Shown here: piece by piece, positions 16,296 through 24,658 of the stretch
How the letters are laid out: each line of letters starts with the position of its first letter
Numbering within the stretch: the first letter of the stretch is position 1
Assembly: GCA_934457415.1 (NCBI GenBank)
Contig: CAKSHM010000003.1
Coordinates: 124,001 to 188,000, forward strand
Length of the DNA stretch: 64,000 bases
Direction: 5' to 3'
Origin: an uncultured Eubacteriales bacterium
Lineage (GTDB): Bacteria; Bacillota; Clostridia; Oscillospirales; Acutalibacteraceae
Notes under the pieces: generated by a model
Told to the model about the DNA's origin: nothing
The model's input: the letters and a program-made list of their open reading frames with translations, nothing else
Database searches by the model: none
Made by a program: the position numbers and the translations under genes

Positions 16296-18386
16296 ATGAA
16301 CTATACTTTTTTAAAGGAAAAACCCGAAAAAAATCTTTTAATTAAGGATTTTTCGCGCGGAATAAAATCAAGCGGAGCGTCTGATGACCCCTCTTTTGAC
16401 TTTTTATCAGAAAGCAACAATATGATTTTTAAAAACGGGCGGCTTGAAACAAGAAACGGAATAAAAATAAAGCAAACAATTGCAAATGACACCTTTTATC
16501 CGTACAGAATAAAAAATCTTTCCTACACCGGAACCGAGTTTTATTTCAGCGGCAAGGGCTACAGTGCTGCTTACTGCGTCGACACCGACAAAGTAAGCGG
16601 CGATATGATAAGAGTTTTTCTTATTGACCGTGAATTTAACATAACCGAGCCGTCGGCTGTAATGCTCAACCGGCTTGACTCAACATATTTTTCGAGATTT
16701 GACAATGTTATATTCTTTTCATCAAAGCCTATAACGGGAAGCGGTTTTTTTGCATTTATAAGAACTAAAGAGGAAAATTCGGGTACCTTGGGCTACAGAA
16801 TTTACGAACTTAAATCCGATTTATCGGGATTTACGGAATGCTACAGCGAATCGGTCTATATTCCCGTTGTATACATGAACGGACGGGGAAATAAATTCAA
16901 TCTTATTACAGACGAAAATTTCAAATCCCTACCCGACCCTGCAAAGCCCGAGCCTTTAAATCTTTTGAATTCAGCTTTTTATGCCTACTACACATCCGAC
17001 AGCTCTTCAAGCTCATTCAAGCTCCCTTTTATGAACCTTGATTCCGACAAAGGAATTATCTGCAAGGTTTATACGGAGCCCGGGGTGTATTCAAAGTTTA
17101 CCATATTAGGAAGTGCCGAGGAATCGGACGCGGTTTCGCTTTATTCCTACAACGCAAAGCTTCACCTTGACAGAAGCAACGGAGTTTTCAAATTTACCGT
17201 TGACGGCTCTCCGCTCAGCGTTCCCGCCTCTTCAAGCTACGGAATAAACAATATAGAGGTTCTTGCCCATAAAACAACCGAGGGCGGAAAGGAAAAGATA
17301 TTTTCCTGCAGCGGCTGCACCGAATACAATTCAAGATTTTATTTTTACGGCAGCAGCGTTTCTCCCGACGAGATTTTCTCAACGAGGAACACCTCAAAGC
17401 TTTACTTTCCGAAGACCGGAACGGTTGTTTTAGGAAAATCAGGCGCGAAAATAACTGCTATGGGAACTGTGTGCAACAAGCTTGTGGCTTTTAAGGAAAA
17501 TGAGATATACAGAATAAGTCAAGGCAACACGAAAACCTATACCTCCGGCGACATTGTCGGAGTTTCCACCGACTTTACAAACACCGAACAGCTTAAAGCC
17601 GAACCTGTCCACAATTCTGTAGGTTGCGACTGTCCTAAAACTGTTGTCCCCTGTTCAAACAGGCTTATATGGTTAAACTCGGACGGAAAGGTTTACAACT
17701 TGGCTACTACCACCTACGGAAAGGAAAACAATATTTTTGAGATTTCCGAATTCATTTCCGATTTTTTAAAAAACGAAACAAAGGAAAATATGAAATCGGC
17801 AAGTGCGATTTCCTTTGAAGGATATTACTTGCTGATTATAGGAAGCAGCATATATATCCTCAATTACAAAACAAAGGATTTCGGTTATCCGAAAAAATAT
17901 TCGGGCGCAGTCTCAGACGACGGAACATTATCATGGTTTTTATATAAAAGCGCTTTAAACGGTACAGCTGCCGAATGTATAAGAATCGGCTCGGTACCTG
18001 CCGTTTGCTGCAGCACAGATTCGGATTTAAGCTATATAAGCATTTTCGAGGGAAACAATGACGAAACAGCCTTTAGAGAAAACAATGAAGATAAAACCGA
18101 GTTTAAAAAGATATCCTGCGGATTTAAAACGCAAAATATTGATTTTTCCATGCCGCTTCAAAAGAAAAGATTAAGTGAAATAATACTTGACATTTCCGCA
18201 AGCTCTGATGTAACCTTAAAAGCGGAGTTTGACGGTGTCGAAAAGTGTTATATTATAAGACCCGACAAAAACGGCTCTATGATAAGATTAAGACCGTTTT
18301 CCTTTCCCTTTTACAAACTGAAAATCGGTTTTTCGTCCGATAATAATTTCAGCTTCGGAAGCATAATGTTTAAATACAGCATATAA
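16296..18386 (+). CDS. large phage tail-nozzle or stabilisation-like protein
   Basis: Protein of 696 residues with a beta-rich look. The N-terminus has the form seen in podovirus tail-nozzle/P22 gp10-like proteins: a DFSRGIKSSGASDDPSFDFL segment, then NMIFKNGRLETRNGIK, matching the family pattern of many asparagine-turn motifs near 'N-G-R-L-x-x-R-x-G'. Repeated strand-turn units with Tyr/Phe and Gly-Lys turns follow (FYFYGSSVSPDEIF, AFKENEIYRISQG), suggestive of a beta-propeller. It is the last structural gene. No receptor-binding or hydrolase motif is evident. An alternative is a minor structural protein with no tail role. Confidence 0.55.
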   Translation: MNYTFLKEKPEKNLLIKDFSRGIKSSGASDDPSFDFLSESNNMIFKNGRLETRNGIKIKQTIANDTFYPYRIKNLSYTGTEFYFSGKGYSAAYCVDTDKVSGDMIRVFLIDREFNITEPSAVMLNRLDSTYFSRFDNVIFFSSKPITGSGFFAFIRTKEENSGTLGYRIYELKSDLSGFTECYSESVYIPVVYMNGRGNKFNLITDENFKSLPDPAKPEPLNLLNSAFYAYYTSDSSSSSFKLPFMNLDSDKGIICKVYTEPGVYSKFTILGSAEESDAVSLYSYNAKLHLDRSNGVFKFTVDGSPLSVPASSSYGINNIEVLAHKTTEGGKEKIFSCSGCTEYNSRFYFYGSSVSPDEIFSTRNTSKLYFPKTGTVVLGKSGAKITAMGTVCNKLVAFKENEIYRISQGNTKTYTSGDIVGVSTDFTNTEQLKAEPVHNSVGCDCPKTVVPCSNRLIWLNSDGKVYNLATTTYGKENNIFEISEFISDFLKNETKENMKSASAISFEGYYLLIIGSSIYILNYKTKDFGYPKKYSGAVSDDGTLSWFLYKSALNGTAAECIRIGSVPAVCCSTDSDLSYISIFEGNNDETAFRENNEDKTEFKKISCGFKTQNIDFSMPLQKKRLSEIILDISASSDVTLKAEFDGVEKCYIIRPDKNGSMIRLRPFSFPFYKLKIGFSSDNNFSFGSIMFKYSI

Positions 18387-18404
18387 AAGGAATGATTTTA
18401 TAAT

Positions 18405-19580
18405 ATGAAAAGAACGGCTCTGATTATTCTGTCGGTTATTATGCTCATTTGCGGCTGTACGGCGTCGCCTGAGAGGAGCAAATCCGAAGAGAGAATTTAT
18501 GACGACGGAAAATATCTTACGGGAATCTGGATGACCTTTACCGAAATAAAAACGATGTTTTTAAGCGGAGATTTCAGGTCCGCCTTTGACGCGGCGGCAG
18601 AAAACCTGAAAACCGCAAAGATAACCGACCTTTATTTCCATGTCAGAGCCTTCTGCGACTCGGTTTTTCCCTCGGAATACTTTCCGACAGCCGTTTATGC
18701 GCAAAATCTCGATTATGACCCCTTTAAATATGTAATTGAAAAATGCCACAGCGAAAATATTCGGGTTCACGCTTGGATAAATCCTTACAGGGTAAAAAAA
18801 AATATTACCGATATTGAAGCTTTAAATCATAACAGCCCTGCTTACATTTGGCTGAAGGACGAAAATGCCGACAACGACCGAAATGTTATAATCTGCAGCG
18901 AGGGAATTTACTTAAATCCCGCATCCGCCGAGGCAAGAGCGCTTGTTTTAAACGGAATAAGGGAAATACTTAACAACTATGCCGTTGACGGAATTCATTT
19001 TGACGATTATTTTTACCCCTCAACCGATGAAGCAATTGACGCCACCGATTATGCTGAATATCTTGAGTCCGCAAAGTCACCGTTAGCTCTTGATGATTAC
19101 AGACGGGCAAATGTCAACGCGCTTATAAGCGGAGTTTACACGGCGGTTAAGTTCGTAAACAAAAAAATTGTTTTCAGTATAAGCCCCGCGGCGTCAATCG
19201 ACGGAAACTACAACAAGCTTTATGCAGACATAGGCTCTTGGATAAAAAGCGGTTGTATAGATATGATTATTCCCCAGCTTTATTTCGGATTTGACTATCC
19301 TGACAGCAATTACCGTTTCAAAAAGCTTTTAAGCGACTGGAAAGCTGTTTCGGAAAAAGGAAATGCAAGGCTTATAATCGGACTTGCCTGCTACAAAACA
19401 GGTACCGAGACCGAGCCCGACTGCAAGGAATGGAAAGACGGGGCTGACATTATTTCAAAGCAGGTTAAAATCTGCAAAAATGACAGTCTTGTCCGAGGAC
19501 ATATTTACTTTTCGTATTCCTATCTTTTTTCAGAGGAAGAAATTCTTAAAAAATCAAGAGAATACATACTCGAAAGTTAA
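18405..19580 (+). CDS. GHL10-type (DUF187) putative glycosyl hydrolase lipoprotein
   Basis: Secreted lipoprotein of 391 residues. A signal peptide ends in a lipobox with lipidated Cys18. The TIM-barrel shows the family-10-like hydrolase signature: LTGIWMTF at the start of the barrel, RVHAWINPYR near residue 125, GIHFDDYFYP near 200 and QLYFGFDYPDSNYRF near 290. GHL10 proteins are thought to act on polysaccharide, but no substrate is proven. It starts 18 nt after the last phage gene and ends before a strong terminator, so it may be co-transcribed. Such genes are common on clostridial chromosomes, hence it may be a host gene. Confidence 0.85.
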   Translation: MKRTALIILSVIMLICGCTASPERSKSEERIYDDGKYLTGIWMTFTEIKTMFLSGDFRSAFDAAAENLKTAKITDLYFHVRAFCDSVFPSEYFPTAVYAQNLDYDPFKYVIEKCHSENIRVHAWINPYRVKKNITDIEALNHNSPAYIWLKDENADNDRNVIICSEGIYLNPASAEARALVLNGIREILNNYAVDGIHFDDYFYPSTDEAIDATDYAEYLESAKSPLALDDYRRANVNALISGVYTAVKFVNKKIVFSISPAASIDGNYNKLYADIGSWIKSGCIDMIIPQLYFGFDYPDSNYRFKKLLSDWKAVSEKGNARLIIGLACYKTGTETEPDCKEWKDGADIISKQVKICKNDSLVRGHIYFSYSYLFSEEEILKKSREYILES

Positions 19581-19597
19581 AATCTGCCGAAACAACA

Positions 19598-19630
19598 AAA
19601 GCTCCCGCCTTTTTAGGCGGGAGCTTTTTA
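19598..19630. terminator. bidirectional terminator between the GHL10 gene and rplQ
   Basis: Perfect 12-bp stem AAAGCTCCCGCC (19598-19609) with GGCGGGAGCTTT (19616-19627) and T-rich flanks on both sides. It ends plus-strand transcripts from the phage cassette and GHL10 gene and minus-strand transcripts of the alpha operon. Confidence 0.93.
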
Positions 19631-19743
19631 AATTTAGTACACACATCTTCCCGGACAAGATTTCGCTTCCGGAAGCAACTGATGGCACGGATAAGAGGGT
19701 CCGCGGTTTTCAGATGTTCTATGAAAATGTGAGTACTAAAATT
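19631..19743 (-). ncRNA. folded element in the rplQ 3' UTR
   Basis: The 113 nt between the rplQ stop and the terminator form a closed structure. The outer stem pairs AATTTAGTACACACAT (19631-19646) with its complement at 19727-19743, giving 15 pairs with one bulge and one mismatch. Inside are a CTTCC-GG/CC-GGAAG hairpin (about 19647-19675) and a CTGA/TCAG arm holding CGGA/TCCG (about 19679-19714), so it is a three-way-like junction. Rfam has an 'L17 downstream element' in Listeria and lactobacilli in the same position; whether this is the same motif I cannot test. Confidence 0.6.
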
Positions 19744-19750
19744 CAGAGAA

Positions 19751-20092
19751 TCAAACCAACTCGATAATAGCCATTTCAGCTGCATCGCCGCGGCGTGGGC
19801 CGGTCTTAATGATACGGCAATAGCCGCCGTTTACATCCTTATACTTAGGAGCGATTTCATTGTAAAGCTTTGCAACAACATCTTCCTTAGTAATAAATGC
19901 CATAGCCTGACGCTTGCTGTGAAGACTATCGGTTTTAGCGAGTGTAATATACTTCTCTGCCATTGAACGAACTTCCTTAGCACGGGTAACGGTTGTTTCG
20001 ATCCTGCCGTTTTCAAACAGGAAAGTAACCATTGCACGAAGCATAGCAGTTCTATGGTCGCTGGTTCTGCCGAGTTTACGGGTACCTGCCAT
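19751..20092 (-). CDS. rplQ: 50S ribosomal protein L17
   Basis: Large-subunit protein near the peptide exit tunnel, 113 residues, standard for bacteria. The N-terminus TRKLGRTSDHRTAMLRAM and the motif RRGDAAEMAIIEL at the C-terminus are characteristic. It is the last gene of the alpha operon, 18 nt after rpoA, and carries a folded 3' UTR. Confidence 0.98.
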   Translation of the reverse strand: MAGTRKLGRTSDHRTAMLRAMVTFLFENGRIETTVTRAKEVRSMAEKYITLAKTDSLHSKRQAMAFITKEDVVAKLYNEIAPKYKDVNGGYCRIIKTGPRRGDAAEMAIIELV

Positions 20093-20110
20093 TTATATTC
20101 ACTCCTTTAA

Positions 20111-21058
20111 TCAATCTTCGTTTTTCTTTAGGTTAAATCCGAAGGATACAAGCTTCGCGATAACCTCTTCCAACGATTTTCTGCCGAGATTTCGAACCTT
20201 CATCATATCTTCCTCGGTCTTATTTGTGAGGTCTTCAACAGTGTTGATTCCTGCACGCTTAAGACAGTTGAAGCTTCTTACAGAAAGGTCAAGCTCATCA
20301 ATTGTGAGATCAAGAACCTTTTTCTTGGCATTATCGCTCTTTTCAGCCATAATGCTTTCGGTTTCAACATTATCAACGATATTGAGGAACAGTTCAAAAT
20401 GTTCAATAAGAATTTTTGCGGAAAGCGAAACTGCTTCGTCCGCACTTATCGAACCGTCGGTCCACACCTCTAAGGTAAGCTTATTTTTATCAATAGCGCT
20501 GCCTACACGGGCATTGTCTACAGTAAAGTTAGCCTTTAAAACAGGTGTATAAATCGAATCTACCGGAATTACACCGATAACGCTCTGCGCAGATTTATTC
20601 TTTTCTGCGGGAACATAACCGTTGCCCTTGTCAAGAGTCATTTCCATATTAAGCTTTGCGCCCTCGTCAAGAGTTGCAATGTACATATCCGGATTGAGGA
20701 TCTCAACCTCAGAATCGGCTTTAATGGATGCAGCGGTCACTACACACGGGCCTTCTGCCTCGATGTAGATTTTTTTGGCGCTGTCTGAATGAAGTTTTGC
20801 TATAAGACCCTTAAGATTCAATACGATCTCAGTAACATCTTCTTTAACGCCGGGAACTGTAGAAAATTCATGAAGAACACCGTCAATCTTGACCGAGGTT
20901 ATCGCAACACCCGGGAGAATTGAGAGGAGAACTCTTCTCATGCTGTTTCCAAGCGTTGTAGCATAACCGCGCTCAAGCGGCTCCATAACAAACTTTCCGT
21001 AAGTGCCGTCTGCTTTAAGCTCGAGTGTATCAATTCTGGGCTTTTCAATTTTTTCCAT
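20111..21058 (-). CDS. rpoA: DNA-directed RNA polymerase alpha subunit
   Basis: Scaffold subunit of RNA polymerase, 315 residues. The N-terminal dimerisation and beta-binding domain has LERGYATTLGNSMRRVLLS (about 28-46). A linker near residue 228 leads to the C-terminal domain that binds UP elements and activators, with the HhH region LDELDLSVRSFNCLKRAGIN and NLGRKSLEEVIAKL. No deviation from the family is seen. It sits between rpsD and rplQ as in other Firmicutes. Confidence 0.98.
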   Translation of the reverse strand: MEKIEKPRIDTLELKADGTYGKFVMEPLERGYATTLGNSMRRVLLSILPGVAITSVKIDGVLHEFSTVPGVKEDVTEIVLNLKGLIAKLHSDSAKKIYIEAEGPCVVTAASIKADSEVEILNPDMYIATLDEGAKLNMEMTLDKGNGYVPAEKNKSAQSVIGVIPVDSIYTPVLKANFTVDNARVGSAIDKNKLTLEVWTDGSISADEAVSLSAKILIEHFELFLNIVDNVETESIMAEKSDNAKKKVLDLTIDELDLSVRSFNCLKRAGINTVEDLTNKTEEDMMKVRNLGRKSLEEVIAKLVSFGFNLKKNED

Positions 21059-21138
21059 CTGAAAGCTCCATTTCTCCGCACTGGTTTTATTTTTTTCAGG
21101 CGCACCGATAAGTGCGGCTTAAAGGGTGCGCGCCGTTA

Positions 21139-21765
21139 TTACCTTGAATAGAACTCGACGATGAGCTGCTCGTCAACAGGAGCCTCAATCTGCTCACGTG
21201 TCGGAAGAGCGATTACCTTTGCGGTAAGCTTCTCGCGATCAACATCTATCCATTCAGGTACCGGCTTTGAACCGTTTGCTTCAATTACAGCCTTCATCTT
21301 CTCGCTTCCGCGGGCCTTATCGCAAACCGATACAACATCGCCTGCCTTTAAAAGGTAAGAAGCGATATCAACACGGCTGCCGTTGACCTCAAAATGGCCG
21401 TGTCCGACAAGCTGTCTTGCTTCGGCTCTTGAAGAAGCAAAGCCTGATCTGTAAACTACATTATCAAGACGGCTTTCGAGAATTCTTAAAAGGTTATCAC
21501 CTGTGATACCCTGTTTTCTCTCTGCAACATCGAAATAATGACGGAACTGATTTTCCTGTACGCCGTAAAAGCGTCTGGCGGTCTGTTTAGCACGAAGCTG
21601 AAGACCGTATTCGGATGACTTCTTTCTACCCTGTCCGTGCTGGCCGGGAGCGTATCCGCGGAGCCCGAACGAACATTTTTCAGAATAGCAGCGTTCGCCC
21701 TTTAAGAACAGCTTCTGTCCCTCGCGGCGGCACTGTCTGCAAACTGCACCGGTATATCTTGCCAT
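21139..21765 (-). CDS. rpsD: 30S ribosomal protein S4
   Basis: Primary assembly protein that binds the 5' domain of 16S rRNA, 208 residues. It has the N-terminal zinc-type cysteines (CRQCRREGQKLFLKGERC) and the S4 RNA-binding domain LDNVVYRSGFASSRAEARQL near residue 98. The 80-nt gap to rpoA shows no structure I can be sure of. In E. coli S4 represses this operon; in Firmicutes S4 leaders can lie ahead of a separate rpsD, which is not the case here. Confidence 0.98.
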   Translation of the reverse strand: MARYTGAVCRQCRREGQKLFLKGERCYSEKCSFGLRGYAPGQHGQGRKKSSEYGLQLRAKQTARRFYGVQENQFRHYFDVAERKQGITGDNLLRILESRLDNVVYRSGFASSRAEARQLVGHGHFEVNGSRVDIASYLLKAGDVVSVCDKARGSEKMKAVIEANGSKPVPEWIDVDREKLTAKVIALPTREQIEAPVDEQLIVEFYSR

Positions 21766-21810
21766 CTGTTACACCTCCAAATTATTTTCTGCACCTATTT
21801 ATGCAGGTTA

Positions 21811-22209
21811 TTATACTCGTCTTCTCTTGGGAGGACGGCAGCCGTTATGCGGAATCGGGGTAACATCTTTAATCATGCTAACCTCAAGACCGGCTGACTG
21901 CAGAGCGCGGATAGCAGCCTCGCGTCCAGCACCGGGACCTTTAACATAAACCTCGACAGTCTTAAGACCATGCTCCATAGCAGCCTTTGCAGCCATTTCG
22001 GCAGCGCTCTGAGCTGCGAAAGGAGTAGACTTCTTTGAGCCTCTGAATCCGAGCTCGCCGGCAGAAGCCCAAGAAAGAGCGTTGCCCTGAGTATCGGAAA
22101 TGGTGACTATCGTGTTATTGAAGGTCGACTGAATATGAGCGGCACCACGTTCAATATTTTTCTTTTCGCGGCGGCGGCGTGTAGCGGTCGCCTTTTTAGC
22201 AGTAGCCAT
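21811..22209 (-). CDS. rpsK: 30S ribosomal protein S11
   Basis: Platform protein of 132 residues beside the mRNA exit path. Hallmarks include HIQSTFNNTIVTISDTQGN, the GPGAGREAAIRALQ segment and the PHNGCRPPKRRRV tail. AGGAGGAAGA lies before the ATG. It follows rpsM by 16 nt. Confidence 0.98.
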   Translation of the reverse strand: MATAKKATATRRRREKKNIERGAAHIQSTFNNTIVTISDTQGNALSWASAGELGFRGSKKSTPFAAQSAAEMAAKAAMEHGLKTVEVYVKGPGAGREAAIRALQSAGLEVSMIKDVTPIPHNGCRPPKRRRV

Positions 22210-22225
22210 TAGTTCTTCCTCCTAC

Positions 22226-22594
22226 TTATTTCTTCTTGTTAGCTATCGTTCTCTTCGGACCCTTGCGAGTACGCGCATTGGTCTTCGAACGCTGACCTCT
22301 TACGGGAAGTCCCTTACGATGACGAAGTCCGCGATAGCTGCCGATTTCAATAAGTCTTTTGATATCCAATGCTACGGTACGGCGGCGGTCGCCTTCGACC
22401 TGAAGATTATGGTCGATGTACTCACGAAGCTTGGAAATATCTTCTTCAGTAAGATCCTTAACTCTTGTATCGGGGTTGATACCCGTGTCGGCAAGAATCT
22501 TTTTAGATGTTGTAAGACCTATTCCGTAAATGTAAGTAAGTCCTATTTCAACTCGCTTCTCATTAGGAAGGTCAACACCAGCAATACGTGCCAT
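22226..22594 (-). CDS. rpsM: 30S ribosomal protein S13
   Basis: Head protein that contacts the P-site tRNA and the large subunit, 122 residues. It opens with ARIAGVDLPNEKRVEIGLTY and ends in the basic GQRSKTNARTRKGPKRT tail that reaches the tRNA. The gene begins after AGGTGCTTTG and follows rpmJ. Confidence 0.98.
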   Translation of the reverse strand: MARIAGVDLPNEKRVEIGLTYIYGIGLTTSKKILADTGINPDTRVKDLTEEDISKLREYIDHNLQVEGDRRRTVALDIKRLIEIGSYRGLRHRKGLPVRGQRSKTNARTRKGPKRTIANKKK

Positions 22595-22630
22595 TTATCA
22601 AAGCACCTCCATTATTTTGTTAAGAGTAAA

Positions 22631-22744
22631 TTAGCCCTGACGCTGCTTATGCTTCGGGTTTTCACAGATTACCATGATTTTACCCTTACGCTTGATGATT
22701 TTGCATTTATCGCAAATCTTTTTAACAGAAGGTCTGACTTTCAT
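22631..22744 (-). CDS. rpmJ: 50S ribosomal protein L36 (zinc type)
   Basis: Tiny large-subunit protein of 37 residues, too short for many gene finders. It starts MKVRPSVKKICDKCK and keeps the zinc ligands Cys11, Cys14, Cys27 and His32, so it is the zinc-dependent form. AAGGAGGTATAA precedes the ATG at 22742-22744. It lies between infA and rpsM, the conserved place. Confidence 0.96.
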   Translation of the reverse strand: MKVRPSVKKICDKCKIIKRKGKIMVICENPKHKQRQG

Positions 22745-22776
22745 TTGGATTATACCTCCTTAAATTTTTGACTGCC

Positions 22777-22995
22777 TTATTTGGAACGCCATGTTATGCG
22801 TCCCTTAGACAGGTCATACGGGGACATTTCTACGGTTACCTTATCGCCGGGAAGAATTCTTATGAAATTCATCCTAAGCTTTCCGGAAATATGGGCAAGT
22901 ATCTGATGTCCGCCCTGTATTTCTACCTTGAACATTGCGTTAGGCATAGCCTCAACAACGGTTCCTTCAAGCTCGATCATATCTGATTTTGACAT
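22777..22995 (-). CDS. infA: translation initiation factor IF-1
   Basis: OB-fold factor of 72 residues that occupies the ribosomal A site during initiation. The family core ELEGTVVEAMPNAMFKVEI and PGDKVTVEMSPYDLSKGRI is intact, ending in ITWRSK. It follows the KOW gene by 12 nt with a GGAGG site. Confidence 0.98.
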   Translation of the reverse strand: MSKSDMIELEGTVVEAMPNAMFKVEIQGGHQILAHISGKLRMNFIRILPGDKVTVEMSPYDLSKGRITWRSK

Positions 22996-23007
22996 TGTTT
23001 CCCTCCT

Positions 23008-23241
23008 TTAATTATGTGCCGCTTCGAATAACGCGCGGCGGACAGATCGGTTTGTTTTCATCTTTTCTTCATTGATTGAATCCGAAAGAAAGGTTAAATG
23101 ACGCGGATTTTTTCGCTTAGGGTTTTCAAGTCTTCTTTTTTTGCCGTCAACGACATAAACAAAATCCTTATCTTCCCTTATAACAGCCATTAAAAATCCT
23201 TTGTCTCTCCCTCTCCTTGAGTACACCAAATCGCCTTTCAT
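23008..23241 (-). CDS. KOW domain RNA-binding protein (L14e-like)
   Basis: Small basic protein of 77 residues. The N-terminal KOW-like module MKGDLVYSRRGRDKGFLMAV and the following VYVVDGKKRRLENPKRKNP resemble archaeal/eukaryotic L14e. It occurs between map and infA in many Clostridia. A role at the ribosome is implied by the fold and neighbours but not proven. It overlaps the map stop codon by 4 nt, so translation is coupled. Confidence 0.88.
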   Translation of the reverse strand: MKGDLVYSRRGRDKGFLMAVIREDKDFVYVVDGKKRRLENPKRKNPRHLTFLSDSINEEKMKTNRSVRRALFEAAHN

Positions 23242-23999
23242 AGTTCTCTGTCAGCGACCGTCATAATCTGAGGCCCGTCGGGAGTTATAGCAATTGTGTG
23301 TTCAAAATGAGCGGAAAGCGATCCGTCTCTTGTTAAAGTGGTCCAGCCGTCAGCCATGATCTTGACATCGGGTTTTCCGATATTTACCATAGGTTCTATG
23401 GCAATCGTCATTCCCGGCATCAGTCTTATACCGTGACCGTGAGTGCCGAAATTAGGTACCTCGGGCGCTTCATGCAAATGGGTTCCGACACCGTGTCCGA
23501 CAAACTGTCTGACAACGGAAAACCCGTTTGCTTCGACATAGCTCTGAACCGCATGCCCGATATCACCTATTCTGCCGCCAACTACAGCAACTCCGATACC
23601 CTTATAAAGTGCATCGTGGGTCACCTCCATCAGCCGCTTTGCCTCGGCGGAAACATCACCGCAGGCAAATGTGGCGGCATTATCGCCGTGATATCCGTCA
23701 AACATCGCACCGAGGTCGATACTTACTATATCGCCCTCAACGATTCTGCGTTTTTCAGATGGTATGCCGTGAATTACCTCGTTGTTGATAGATATACACG
23801 CGGTAGCCGGATAGCCTTCATAATTCTTGAAGTTAGGAACTCCTCCCTGACTTCTTATATAATCCTCGGCTATTTTATCAATCTCGGCTGTTGTAACGCC
23901 GGGTTCTACCGCGCTGCCAGCTAATTTTAATGCTCCGGCCGAAATTCTGCAAGCTTCTCGCATTATTTTCAGCTCGCGGCCGGTTTTAAGGACTACCAT
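23238..23999 (-). CDS. map: type I methionine aminopeptidase
   Basis: Removes the N-terminal methionine of nascent proteins as they leave the ribosome. It has 253 residues and the five metal ligands in order: Asp in SIDLGAMFDGYHGD (two Asp), His in GHGVGTHLHEAP, Glu in IAIEPMVN and Glu in HFEHTIAI. There is no N-terminal SecA-type zinc extension. It lies 5 nt after adk and overlaps the KOW gene. Confidence 0.98.
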   Translation of the reverse strand: MVVLKTGRELKIMREACRISAGALKLAGSAVEPGVTTAEIDKIAEDYIRSQGGVPNFKNYEGYPATACISINNEVIHGIPSEKRRIVEGDIVSIDLGAMFDGYHGDNAATFACGDVSAEAKRLMEVTHDALYKGIGVAVVGGRIGDIGHAVQSYVEANGFSVVRQFVGHGVGTHLHEAPEVPNFGTHGHGIRLMPGMTIAIEPMVNIGKPDVKIMADGWTTLTRDGSLSAHFEHTIAITPDGPQIMTVADREL

Positions 24000-24004
24000 A
24001 TACC

Positions 24005-24640
24005 TTATATCTCCGAAAGCGCCTTCAGCACAAGCTCGGTCGTGTCCCTGACATCATCCTGACCCTGTACCAAAACCAGCTTATCCTGAGCTTTGTAATA
24101 ATCCTTAAGCGGTTCCGTCTGATCATGATAGACCTTAAGTCTTTCAAGAACGGTTTCTGGCTCATCATCCCTGCGGATAACAAGGTTACCGTCGCAATTA
24201 TTGCAAACGCCCTCGATTTCGGGCTTTTTGAACTCGGTATGATAGCTTGCGCCGCATTTTTCACAAACGCGTCTTCCCGACATTCTTTTTACAATTTCTT
24301 CATCCGCAACCTCAATCGAAAGAGCGGCATCAATTGTAATATTCATATCGTCAAGCGCTTTTGCCTGAGGAATTGTACGGGGAAATCCGTCAAGAATAAA
24401 TCCCTTTTTACAATCGGATTCGGCGAGGCGCTCACGGATAATGCCGATTACGACATCATCGGGAACAAGCTTACCCTGTTCGGTATATGCCTTTGCCTTA
24501 AGTCCCATTTCAGTACCGTTTTTAAGCGCAGCACGGATAATGTTGCCGGTTGAAATGGTAGGAATATTGTATTTATCTGAAATAATTTCAGCCTGAGTGC
24601 CTTTTCCTGCACCCGGGGCTCCCAAAAGAATCAAATTCAT
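24005..24640 (-). CDS. adk: adenylate kinase (zinc lid)
   Basis: Converts ATP plus AMP to two ADP. It has 211 residues: P-loop GAPGAGKGT (residues 7-15), AMP-binding STGNIIRAA, and DGFPRTIPQA. The long LID carries CEKC and CNNC, a structural zinc site typical of Gram-positive enzymes. The ATG at 24638-24640 has AGGAG 8 nt upstream; the open frame extends to an upstream ATT not needed as start. Confidence 0.97.
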   Translation of the reverse strand: MNLILLGAPGAGKGTQAEIISDKYNIPTISTGNIIRAALKNGTEMGLKAKAYTEQGKLVPDDVVIGIIRERLAESDCKKGFILDGFPRTIPQAKALDDMNITIDAALSIEVADEEIVKRMSGRRVCEKCGASYHTEFKKPEIEGVCNNCDGNLVIRRDDEPETVLERLKVYHDQTEPLKDYYKAQDKLVLVQGQDDVRDTTELVLKALSEI

Positions 24641-24658
24641 AATCAATACTCCTTTTTA

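Larger units (their letters stand above)
10660..18386 (+). mobile_element. phage head-assembly cassette, tail-less (remnant, satellite or domesticated)
   Basis: Eight head-to-tail plus-strand genes with overlaps or gaps under 100 nt: terminase small and large, mini membrane protein, scaffold, capsid, portal, connector and a large nozzle-like protein. None shows a frameshift or internal stop. There is no integrase, repressor, replication, tail-fibre, holin or endolysin gene. I found no clear direct repeats as att sites. No convincing promoter is visible upstream. It lies between the DUF2975-like gene and rplQ. Base composition looks like the neighbours by eye. Confidence 0.75.

Noticed and set aside
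10560..19760. att sites flanking the phage cassette
   Set aside because: I compared both flanks for direct repeats and found none above chance length; no integrase or tRNA target is present.
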